Below are positions 1-8,557 of a DNA stretch of 11,812 bases, piece after piece. Every line of letters starts with the position of its first letter. Positions within the stretch are counted from its first letter, which is position 1. Position numbers and translations under genes: made by a program. The notes beneath the pieces were generated by a model. The model worked only from the letters and a program-made list of their open reading frames with translations, made no database searches and was not told the origin of the DNA. The stretch comes from Gemmatimonadota bacterium. GTDB taxonomy: Bacteria; Gemmatimonadota; Gemmatimonadetes; Gemmatimonadales; GWC2-71-9. The stretch spans positions 1 through 11,812 of the forward strand of contig QHVD01000247.1 in NCBI GenBank assembly GCA_003222235.1. Direction: 5' to 3'.

Positions 1-1031
1 ACCAGGAACTGCCACAGGATCTCGCGCCGTGTCGCGCCCAGGGCCTTGCGCACGCCGATCTCTCTGGTGCGGTCGGTCACGGAGACCATCATGATCGCCA
101 TCACCCCGATGCCGCCGACCATCAGCGCCACGCTCGACAGGACGAGCATGACGAGGAAGAAGACGCCCGTGAGCTGGTTGAAGGTGGCCAGTATCTGGTC
201 CTGCGTGACGAGGTCGAAGCTGTTCGGCGCGCTCGCCCGCAGCCCCCGGATGCGTCGCAGCTGCACCGTCGCCTCGTCCATCGCGCGCGAGACGGAGACG
301 TCGGGCTTTGGCTTCACCACGATCCAGAGCGCGTTGGTCTCGTCGTACCGGAAGAACCGCCGCGCGGCTTCGAACGGGACGATCGCGGCGATCTCCTGGG
401 ATGGCGGCTGGAAGATGTTCTCCGGATTCTGGTAGATGCCGATCACCCGGAAGGTCTTGCCGGATATGCGCAGGAAGCGTCCCGTCGGGATGACGCGCCC
501 GAACAGCTTGTCGGCGAACCGTCGCTCGATCACCACGACCGGGGCCCCGATGCGGAGCTCGGCCGTGGTGAAGAAGCGCCCCTCGGGGAGGCTACCACCC
601 TGGATCTCCATGTAGTGGTCGTCCGCCCCGAACACCGTCACGATCTGCGTGTGCACCCCCTCGTACTCCATCTTCTGGAACAGCTGCACCCAGATCCCGG
701 CATAGCGGACGTCGGGGAGACGCGCGAGCGCCTCGGCCTCCTCCGGCTTGATTACGGGGCGGATGCGCACTTCCTTGGGCAGCGCGTCCGGGTTGAGCGG
801 GGTCGTGGACCAGAACCGCAGGATGTAGAACGTCGTCGGCCCCGCGACCTCGATGGTGTTGATGATCTGGTCGCGGATCCCCTGCACGATGGACGCCATC
901 GCCATCACCGTGGCCACGCCGATGACCACGCCCAGGATCGTGAGCGCGGAGCGCAGCTTGTTGGCCCGCAGCTGGTCGAGCGCGATGAGCCAGCCTTCCG
1001 AGACCGACCGGAGCCTCATGCGGCCCGGCAT
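1..1031 (-). CDS. MacB/FtsX-type ABC transporter permease 1 (3' end beyond the window)
   Basis: Inner-membrane permease subunit of a MacB-like ABC exporter. About 343 residues are visible, and roughly 65-70 C-terminal residues (the last two membrane helices) lie off the left edge. After a short cytoplasmic N-terminus comes the hallmark ANKLRSALTILGVVIGV leading into TM1. A long periplasmic MacB_PCD-like domain follows, with GRFF, FADKLFGRV and RVIGIYQNPENIF. TM2 is then followed by the cytoplasmic coupling motif RTREIGVRKALGATRREIL. No Walker motifs precede TM1, so there is no fused ATPase. The ATG at 1031 overlaps the stop of permease B as TGATG, suggesting translational coupling; ATG 1019 in the same frame is an equally good family-style start, and neither has a clear Shine-Dalgarno. 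It resembles permease A (both have VRKALGATxRxILWQFL), not its neighbour B. The visible frame is intact. Permease identity is firm; the substrate is unknown. Confidence 0.9.
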   Translation of the reverse strand, partial: MPGRMRLRSVSEGWLIALDQLRANKLRSALTILGVVIGVATVMAMASIVQGIRDQIINTIEVAGPTTFYILRFWSTTPLNPDALPKEVRIRPVIKPEEAEALARLPDVRYAGIWVQLFQKMEYEGVHTQIVTVFGADDHYMEIQGGSLPEGRFFTTAELRIGAPVVVIERRFADKLFGRVIPTGRFLRISGKTFRVIGIYQNPENIFQPPSQEIAAIVPFEAARRFFRYDETNALWIVVKPKPDVSVSRAMDEATVQLRRIRGLRASAPNSFDLVTQDQILATFNQLTGVFFLVMLVLSSVALMVGGIGVMAIMMVSVTDRTREIGVRKALGATRREILWQFL

Positions 1032-2241
1032 CATTCGTATCGCAACGCCACGACCGGATCCAGCCTCGCGGCCCGCATCGCGGGGTAGACGCCGAACACG
1101 ATGCCGACGCTCCCGCCGAGGCCCAGGGCGAGCGCGACCGACCAGCCGGTGACGCGCGCCGGCAGGGGGGAGATGACTGCGACGAGGCCGGCGAGACCGA
1201 CGCCGCAGGCGAGGCCGAGCAGGCCCCCCAGCAGGGCCAGCGTCACCGACTCGGCCAGAAACTGGTTGCGGATGTCGCGGCGCCGGGCTCCGAGCGACTT
1301 GCGGATCCCGATCTCGTGGGTGCGCTCGTTGACGCTCATGAGCATGATGTTCATGATCACGATCCCGCCCACCACGATCCCGATGATCACGACCGCCGGG
1401 ATCACCGTGAACAGGATGCGCGTCAGGTTCTTCCAGAAGCTCACGAGCGCGTCGGCGGTGTCCACGGTGAAGTCGTCCGCTTGGCCCGGGCGCAGCCGAT
1501 GCGCGATCCGCATCGCCTCTTCGGCGCGCTGCATCCCGTCTTGCACCAGCGCCGCCTCGGGCATCTTCACCGAGATCACAGTCGTCTTGCGAGCATCACG
1601 AACCCGTCCCACGACTGGCCGAGGACGTTCCCCTTCTTCGCGATCACGCCTTTCACGCTGTACTGCGCGCCGAGGATGCGGATTTTCTGCCCGATCGCCT
1701 GGTCGGGGTAGTCGAACAGGCGGTCGGCGACATCGAACCCGAGCGCCGCGACCGGGCGGCGCTCCCGGACGTCCACGTCGCTGAGCGGCTCGCCCGCGGC
1801 GAACTGGTAGTCCTGCACCAGCTGGAACGGCGCGGTGACGCCGAAGACGAAGGCGTCGCCCACCGTCTTGTTGCGCCACACCACGTCGGCCTGCGGGGTG
1901 GGCCAGCCGGACTGGACGGCGATCGCCTTCGCATCGGGGAGGGCGCGCTCGACATAGTGAACGTCTTCGGGCGCGATGATCGGCCGGCGCTGGATCTCCT
2001 TCCATTGCTCGTCGTCGATCAGCCCCACGGCGATCGGGGTGCGCCGCACCTGGAATGCGTTGACGCCCACGATCGCGCCGCCGATCCGCTCGCGTACGTA
2101 GGCGTTCATGCCCTGGATCACGGCCACCACCGCCACCAGGAACGCGACCGACACGATGATGCCGAGCAGCGTGAAGAACGAGCGGAGCTTGTGGCTCCAC
2201 GCGGCATGTAGGGCCTGGAGGATCGCCTCGGTGAGTTGCAT
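1031..2241 (-). pseudogene. MacB/FtsX-type ABC permease B, disrupted by an apparent out-of-frame deletion
   Basis: Permease of the same family as C. The N-terminal part reads from ATG 2241 (MQLTEAILQALHAAWSHKLR) through TM1 and the periplasmic domain to WDGFVMLA, then in the same frame meets TGA at 1578-1576 after about 220 residues. The rest of the protein continues in another frame: KTTVISVKMPEA, then TM2, NERTHEIGIRKSLGARRRDI, TM3-4 and the family ending DPVVALRYE, stopping at 1031. Aligned to permease C, about 12 residues are missing at the junction (near 1585-1600) and the frame offset fits a loss of about 37 nt. Restoring 37 nt would give 415 residues, normal for the family. Shared features with C are VGVNxFxVRR after TM1 and RKSLGARRRDI. 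ATG 2253 is an alternative start. As read, the gene encodes only a TM1-plus-periplasmic fragment unless the shift is an assembly error. Confidence 0.85.
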
Positions 2242-2258
2242 GGCGGGGAACATACAAT

Positions 2259-2344
2259 GCGGAATGCGGAATTCGGAATGCGGAATGGCAGGGCGGCCGT
2301 CAATTCCGCATTCCGCACTCCGCATTCCGCACTCCGCATTCCGC
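2259..2344. repeat. Inverted heptanucleotide array forming a long hairpin between permeases A and B
   Basis: Four plus-strand heptads (GCGGAAT, GCGGAAT, TCGGAAT, GCGGAAT) at 2259-2286 are followed by a 16-nt spacer (2287-2302). Six heptads of the opposite orientation (ATTCCGC, with ACTCCGC variants at the third and fifth) then occupy 2303-2344. The arms are complementary, so about 28 bp of imperfect stem can form in DNA or in the operon transcript. No T/U run follows on either strand, so a classical intrinsic terminator is unlikely. It fills almost all of the gap between the stop of A (2352) and the start of B (2241). A role in mRNA stability or in setting relative expression of the two permease pairs is only inference. 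Confidence 0.9.
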
Positions 2345-2351
2345 ATTGCCG

Positions 2352-3588
<1,237 letters not shown>

Positions 3589-3591
3589 GGG

Positions 3592-4830
<1,239 letters not shown>

Positions 4831-4870
4831 CGGACGAGACGTCTAGACGGCTAGCCGTCCAGGCTGTCCG
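4831..4870. repeat. Nested palindromes in the adaptor-permease C gap
   Basis: The 41-nt intercistronic gap is almost wholly palindromic. It has AGACGTCT (4837-4844), CGTCTAGACG (4840-4849) and a perfect 14-nt palindrome GACGGCTAGCCGTC (4846-4859). An outer pair, CGGAC (4831-4835) and GTCCG (4866-4870), encloses them. In RNA the 14-mer makes a five-pair stem with a CUAG loop, and can extend past one mismatch to about 4841-4864. There is no T run, so no terminator call. It could be an RNA processing or stability element or a protein-binding dyad; function is unknown. Confidence 0.8.
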
Positions 4871-4871
4871 G

Positions 4872-6112
4872 TCACGCCGTTTTCTTCCGCTTGGTCGTGT
4901 GTCCTTCAGGTCGCGGATCCCCTGGTACGGGCCGGCCACGATCGTCTCGCCCTCCTTCAGGCCATCGAGCACCTCGAAGTACTCGTCCCCGGCGATGCCG
5001 ACCTTCACGGGCCGGAACGTGGCGACCCCTTTCTCCACGACGAACACGCCCTCCGTTTCCTTCTTCTTTCGGGCTGTGCTCGTGTCCACCGGCCGAGCCT
5101 CGGTCGAGACCGGCTTGTGCTCGCGGACCGTGAGCGCGATGATCGGGATCGACAGCGCCTCCCGGCGCGTGTCGGTGACGATCCGCGCAGTGGCGGAGAG
5201 GTCCGGCCGGATGTCGGTGGGCGGCTTGTCGAGCGTGACCTCGACGTCGTAATCCACCGCCCGGTCGTTCTGGCCGGTCGCCCCCGTGGCGGCGTCGCGA
5301 ACGCTCGAGTTGGACACCTTGGTCACTCGACCGAGGAACGTCGTGTCGGGGAAGGCGTCGATCGATACTTCGACCGAGTCGGCCAGGTGCAGGCGCACCA
5401 CGTCGGTCTCGTCCACCTTCACCTTCGCCTGGATCACCGAGAGATCGGAGATCGTCATGAGCAGGCCGATGTCCTTGGAGAACGTGCTCGGCACCGCGAC
5501 CTCGCCTTCCTCGACGGGCAGCCGCGTCACCCGGCCCGACATCGGGGCGACGAGCGTCGTCTTGCGGAGGTTGTCCCGCGCCGACTGGACGGCGGCCCGC
5601 GCCTGATCCACCTGGTGCTGCGCCGCGGTGAGGTTCGCGTCGGCGACTTCGAACGCCGTCTGCGCCTGCTCGAGCTGCTCCGGCGAGATGAGGTTCGGGT
5701 TCTGGTCCCGGAGCTCCTTGGTGCGCTTCAGGGCGCGCTCCGCCTGGTCCCGGTTCGCCTTGGCCTGGACGGCGGCCGCCTGCGACGAGGCGAGGGTGGC
5801 CTCGGCCTGTTGCAGGTTGGCCTGATACACGGTCGGGTCGATCTGCAGCAGGAATTGGCCCTTCGTCACGAGGTCGCCCTCGCGCACCGCGATCCGGGTG
5901 ATCCGGCCCGTGATGTCGGCGCTGATGTCCACCTTCTTCTTGGGCTGGATCTTGCCGCTCGCAGTCACCGCGGCGACCAGGTCGCGGTGCCCGACTTTCT
6001 CGAATCGCACCGCGGCGCCGCGGTCGCGCCGCGCCCCGGCGCTGATCACCACCAGCCCTGCGATCACCACGGCGACCCCGGCCCCCACAAGCACCTTGCC
6101 CCGTTTCGACAT
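4872..6112 (-). CDS. MacA/HlyD-type periplasmic adaptor (membrane fusion protein), shifted at the extreme C-terminus
   Basis: Periplasmic adaptor that links an inner-membrane transporter to a TolC channel. From MSKRGKVLV there is an uncleaved N-terminal membrane helix (about 7-27), then a lipoyl half (about 55-95, KKVDISADITGRITRIAV, GDLVTKGQFLLQID). A long alpha-hairpin coiled coil follows (about 97-190, rich in A, Q and E). The second lipoyl half is TTLVAPMSGRVTRLPVEEGE, then a beta-barrel domain and a membrane-proximal domain ending EGETIVAGPYQGIRDLKD (about residue 405). The start is fixed by GGAG at 6118-6121, 5 nt before ATG 6112; an upstream in-frame GTG at 6142 lies in a repeat and is rejected. 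After RDLKD the frame runs on to 3344. A typical lysine-rich tail, TTKRKKTA and TGA (4874-4872), sits in another frame, so a small indel near 4893-4906 is likely. All folded domains lie before it, so function could survive. Confidence 0.88.
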
Positions 6113-6117
6113 GTTCG

Positions 6118-6121
6118 CTCC
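6118..6121 (-). promoter_or_regulatory. Ribosome binding site of the adaptor gene
   Basis: On the minus strand GGAG stands 5 nt before ATG 6112, with AGGA (6127-6124) just upstream as a second purine-rich core. It decides for ATG 6112 over the GTG at 6142, which lies inside the heptad array. Confidence 0.7.
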
Positions 6122-6127
6122 GATCCT

Positions 6128-6190
6128 CCGCTCACCGCTCACCGCTCACCGCCCACCGCTCACCGCCCACCGCTCACCGCCCACCGCTCA
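6128..6190 (-). repeat. Nine tandem heptads TGRGCGG between the tolC-like gene and the adaptor
   Basis: Read on the minus strand, nine uninterrupted 7-nt units run from 6190 down to 6128. TGAGCGG and TGGGCGG alternate for the first six, and the last three are all TGAGCGG. The TGA of the first unit is the stop codon of the TolC-like gene, and the last unit ends one base before the AGGA and GGAG ribosome-binding region of the adaptor. The array is in direct orientation, unlike the inverted array at 2259-2344, but both share the form NNNGCGG. A length-variable slippage tract affecting coupling or mRNA structure is possible but not shown. Confidence 0.95.
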
Positions 6191-7669
6191 CCTCAACGGC
6201 CGGCCCACCGCCGCCTCGAGGGCGGCCACCGCCTTGTGATAGTCGTACACGGCGCCGATGTAGTCGCTCTCCGCCCGCAGCGCCGCCACCTCGGCGTCGA
6301 GCAGCTCGAAGAAGGTCCCGGAGCCGACGCGGTAGCGCTCGGTGGCGAGCTGCAGCTGCTCGCGGCCCGCGACCCGATTCGTGTCCTGGATGGCCACGGT
6401 GCGGTACGCCGTGGCGAGGACGAGGTAGGCCTGGTTCACGTCGGTCTGTAGCTGGAGACCGCGCGCCCGGACCGATTCGGCGAGATCCTGCTGCTCCGCC
6501 TTCGCCTGTGACACTTGCAAGGGCTGCTGGAAGTTTCCCCACAGTGGAATGCTGATCGCCAGCCGCGCCTGGAACGGCTGGGGCGTGAAGCTGAACGGAT
6601 ACGCGCGGTTCTGGTCGCGGAGCGCCTGCTCCTGCTGCTGCAGGAAGGGCCCCGTGAGCGCGGCGCAGTTGATCGGCGTCTGCCCCGCGTTGAGCCAGGC
6701 GCTGTTCTCGTATTCGCACGTCGTCGAGTCGGCCGACGCGCCGGCACGGGCGCTCGCGATCAGCGGATCGAGATTCGTGTACCGCTGCGTGAACCCGGCC
6801 CAGGACGCCGACAACGACAGCGACGGCCCCCAAGTCGCCGAGGCCGCCTTCACCCCCCAGCCCGCGGCGCGCTCGCGCTGGCGCAGCGCCTTGAGCGCGG
6901 GATTCTGCTCCTCGGCCATCTTCAGCAGGTCGCCGAGCTGCCAGGCCGGCGTCTGCACCGCGAAGCTGTCGGTCAGCTGCACCGTCGCGACGTCCACCGG
7001 CGCCGACACGCCCATCTGCTGGAACAGGCGCAGCTTCTCCACCTGCACGGCGGTCTCGGCCTGCAGCAGGGCCACCTCCGCCTGGCCGCGGGCCACCTGC
7101 GCCTGGCGCACGTCGATCAACGACGCCCGGCCGACGTCGTAGCGCGCCTGCGCGAGCTTCAAGAACTCCACGTTGCGCTCGAGTTGTTTGCGCGCCACTG
7201 CGGCGTTGTCGCGCGCTTGGAGCACCGTAAGGTACTGTTGCGTGACCGCCGTAATCAGGTTTGTCTCGGCGCCCGCGATGTCGGCGTCCGCGGCCGCGAG
7301 CTGCGCATGCTTGAGTCCGGGCGCCGTTAGGGTCTGCCCGGAGAGCGTCCAGTCCAAGACGAAGGCATAGTTGGACGCCAGCGTGGACACGCTCTGCGAG
7401 AAGTTCGACGTCAGGAATCGCTGCTGGCCGGGACCGCTGTAGCCGATCCCGCCCGAGGCGGTGAGCGTCGGGAGCAGCAGGCTCGAGTAGGCCGTGCGGA
7501 CCCCCCACGCGACCGGGCTGCGGTCGTGCAGCGCCTGCCGGTACGCGGGGTTGTGCTCCCGCGCCAGGGCGATCGCGTCGGCGAGCGAGAGGTTGGCGGG
7601 GACCGCTTGCTGGCTGAAGGAAAGGGCAGGGCAGACGGCGAGCCAGGCGGACAACAACAGACGCTTCAT
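6188..7669 (-). CDS. TolC-family outer-membrane efflux protein
   Basis: Outer-membrane channel of a tripartite exporter, 493 residues, intact. It starts with a signal peptide (MKRLLLSAWLAVCPALSFSQ, cleavage likely near residue 20), followed by LSLADAIALAREHNPAYRQAL, the usual first helix of the OEP fold. Two OEP repeats follow, each with long amphipathic helices (for example LERNVEFLKLAQARYDVGR and REQLQLATERYRVGSGTFFE), whose RYxVG turns are typical of the family. The C-terminal half contains an insert with two cysteines, Cys318 and Cys335, the only ones in the mature protein, which could form a disulfide. ATG 7669 is supported by AGGGA 5 nt upstream. It heads the transport operon, followed by a heptad array, the adaptor and the permeases. 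A type I secretion or RND-associated TolC homologue would look similar; the MacB-type permeases nearby argue for ABC-linked efflux. Confidence 0.93.
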   Translation of the reverse strand: MKRLLLSAWLAVCPALSFSQQAVPANLSLADAIALAREHNPAYRQALHDRSPVAWGVRTAYSSLLLPTLTASGGIGYSGPGQQRFLTSNFSQSVSTLASNYAFVLDWTLSGQTLTAPGLKHAQLAAADADIAGAETNLITAVTQQYLTVLQARDNAAVARKQLERNVEFLKLAQARYDVGRASLIDVRQAQVARGQAEVALLQAETAVQVEKLRLFQQMGVSAPVDVATVQLTDSFAVQTPAWQLGDLLKMAEEQNPALKALRQRERAAGWGVKAASATWGPSLSLSASWAGFTQRYTNLDPLIASARAGASADSTTCEYENSAWLNAGQTPINCAALTGPFLQQQEQALRDQNRAYPFSFTPQPFQARLAISIPLWGNFQQPLQVSQAKAEQQDLAESVRARGLQLQTDVNQAYLVLATAYRTVAIQDTNRVAGREQLQLATERYRVGSGTFFELLDAEVAALRAESDYIGAVYDYHKAVAALEAAVGRPLR

Positions 7670-7674
7670 GGAGT

Positions 7675-7679
7675 TCCCT
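7675..7679 (-). promoter_or_regulatory. Ribosome binding site of the TolC-like gene
   Basis: AGGGA on the minus strand, 5 nt before ATG 7669. It fixes the start, which also gives a complete signal peptide. Confidence 0.7.
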
Positions 7680-7687
7680 GGACCGGT

Positions 7688-7702
7688 CGTGAGGGCCTCA
7701 CG
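7688..7702. promoter_or_regulatory. Perfect 15-nt dyad, candidate operator of the efflux operon
   Basis: CGTGAGG, one central G, then CCTCACG: a perfect inverted repeat with 7-nt arms. Its nearest edge is 18 nt before the ATG of the TolC-like gene. A weak -10-like TACAAC (7707-7702, minus strand) abuts it, but I see no convincing -35. Size, symmetry and position suit an operator for a dimeric regulator such as a TetR-family repressor, which commonly controls efflux operons. No regulator gene of that kind is visible in the window, so the assignment is inference. Confidence 0.45.
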
Positions 7703-7720
7703 TTGTACGCTCGGTGGCGG

Positions 7721-7739
7721 TCACGGGTTTCGGCCGTGA
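7721..7739. repeat. Inverted repeat TCACGG/CCGTGA in the control region
   Basis: Arms TCACGG (7721-7726) and CCGTGA (7734-7739) are separated by 7 nt. It lies between the end of the unknown-function gene and the TolC-like gene. There is no T run, so it is not a good intrinsic terminator for the upstream gene pair. It may be a second regulator half-site; the CGTGA element also occurs in the 15-nt dyad 19 nt away. Confidence 0.4.
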
Positions 7740-7742
7740 TCC

Positions 7743-7765
7743 GGGGGGGGCGGGGGGGCGGGCGG
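7743..7765 (+). other. G-run tract with G-quadruplex potential
   Basis: The plus strand has G8, C, G7, C, G3, C, G2 in 23 nt, about 75 nt upstream of the TolC-like start. The two long runs can each supply more than one G-tract, so a quadruplex with three G-tetrads and short loops can form on the non-sense strand of the operon. It is also a place where polymerases slip, so the exact run lengths should be treated with care. Confidence 0.5.
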
Positions 7766-7813
7766 CACACGTTGGGCGAGAATCTACCCCGCTCCCCGCC
7801 GCGAACGAAGGGG

Positions 7814-8557
7814 TCAGAGCGGCGGCAGCCGCTCGGCGGTGGCCCGGCGCGACGGGATCTCCACCTTGAAGAGCCGACCGTCCGGCGCCAACCACAGATG
7901 CACCAGTCCGTTCGCTCCGCCGGTCACGGTCACGTGCCGCAACGATTGGCGCGCACGGTTCAGGGTCGTGGCCTGGACGCCCCGGTCCTCGACCGCGAGC
8001 AACTCGCGGCGCCCCGAGCGCGGAAACACCGCGTTGACCTGGCGGGGCTCTGGCCGGGCCTGCCACGCCGCCGCCAGGTAGAGCGCGAGCACCGAGTCGT
8101 CGAGCACCACGAGGGGCGGGGTGCCGGGGTACTCGCGCACCCGCTCCGTTCGCCGCCCGAGGAGCCGCACGGTGAACCGGCCGCGCGCGAGCTGGCCGAG
8201 GATGCGCAACGGCTCGCGCGGGTCCGCCACGTTGTATTCGAGGCTCAGCGGCAGGGAGTCGGGGCCGATCTCGAGAATCGGATGGAGCACGATTGTGGGC
8301 CGGCCGCTCTCGAATCGCACCGTCGAGGCGAGCGTCCAACCGGTCTGCCCGGCACCCGCGCGGGGCGAGAGGCGAAACGCCTCGCGTGCGACCTCGACCG
8401 TGTCCTGGCGGATGACGAGCATGCCTTCGTCGCTCGCCGGTCCCGCCCGGAGCCCGAGCAGGGCGACGAGCGCCGTTCCCACTACCGTGGGCTCTCGTAA
8501 ACGTCGCCACGCCGGCGCGGCCCGAACGAGCTGGAACGGCGCGAGGAGGGCGGTCAC
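7814..8557 (-). CDS. Conserved-looking protein of unknown function, probably exported or membrane-anchored, beta-rich
   Basis: A 247-residue protein I cannot name. It starts at GTG 8557 in a GTGA overlap with the stop of the creatininase-family gene, so the two are translationally coupled. Residues about 25-37 (VVGTALVALLGLRA) are hydrophobic and follow arginines, so they may be a signal peptide or anchor. The rest alternates short hydrophobic and charged stretches typical of beta strands: GMLVIRQDTVEVAREAF, GWTLASTVRF, LPLSLEYNVAD, RFTVRLLGRRTERVREYPG, and near the end HLWLAPDGRLFKVEIPSR. The SLEYNV block and the closing W-L-x-x-D-G-R-L-x-K-V-E-I motif recall DUF3108/DUF6134-like envelope proteins; this is a weak impression from memory. 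No cysteines or catalytic motif stand out. It ends 144 nt before the TolC-like gene, with no obvious terminator between. Confidence 0.75.
   Translation of the reverse strand: MTALLAPFQLVRAAPAWRRLREPTVVGTALVALLGLRAGPASDEGMLVIRQDTVEVAREAFRLSPRAGAGQTGWTLASTVRFESGRPTIVLHPILEIGPDSLPLSLEYNVADPREPLRILGQLARGRFTVRLLGRRTERVREYPGTPPLVVLDDSVLALYLAAAWQARPEPRQVNAVFPRSGRRELLAVEDRGVQATTLNRARQSLRHVTVTGGANGLVHLWLAPDGRLFKVEIPSRRATAERLPPL

Noticed and set aside
2259..2344. Heptad arrays considered as a CRISPR array or an intrinsic terminator
   Set aside because: The units are 7 nt with no unique spacers, and no cas gene is present. No T run follows the hairpin on either strand.
4838..4855. GACGTC, TCTAGA and GCTAGC in a row, like a cloning polylinker
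   Set aside because: These are hexamers inside overlapping natural palindromes. The flanking genes on both sides belong to the same operon with uniform composition, and no vector sequence is seen.
6112..6142. Upstream GTG start for the adaptor at 6142
   Set aside because: It lies within the heptad array and would add repeat-encoded residues before the membrane helix. ATG 6112 has a well-spaced GGAG.
5117..7330. Long plus-strand frames opposite the adaptor and TolC-like gene
   Set aside because: Composition is that of antisense frames (leucine, arginine, histidine and aspartate runs), with no recognisable domain.
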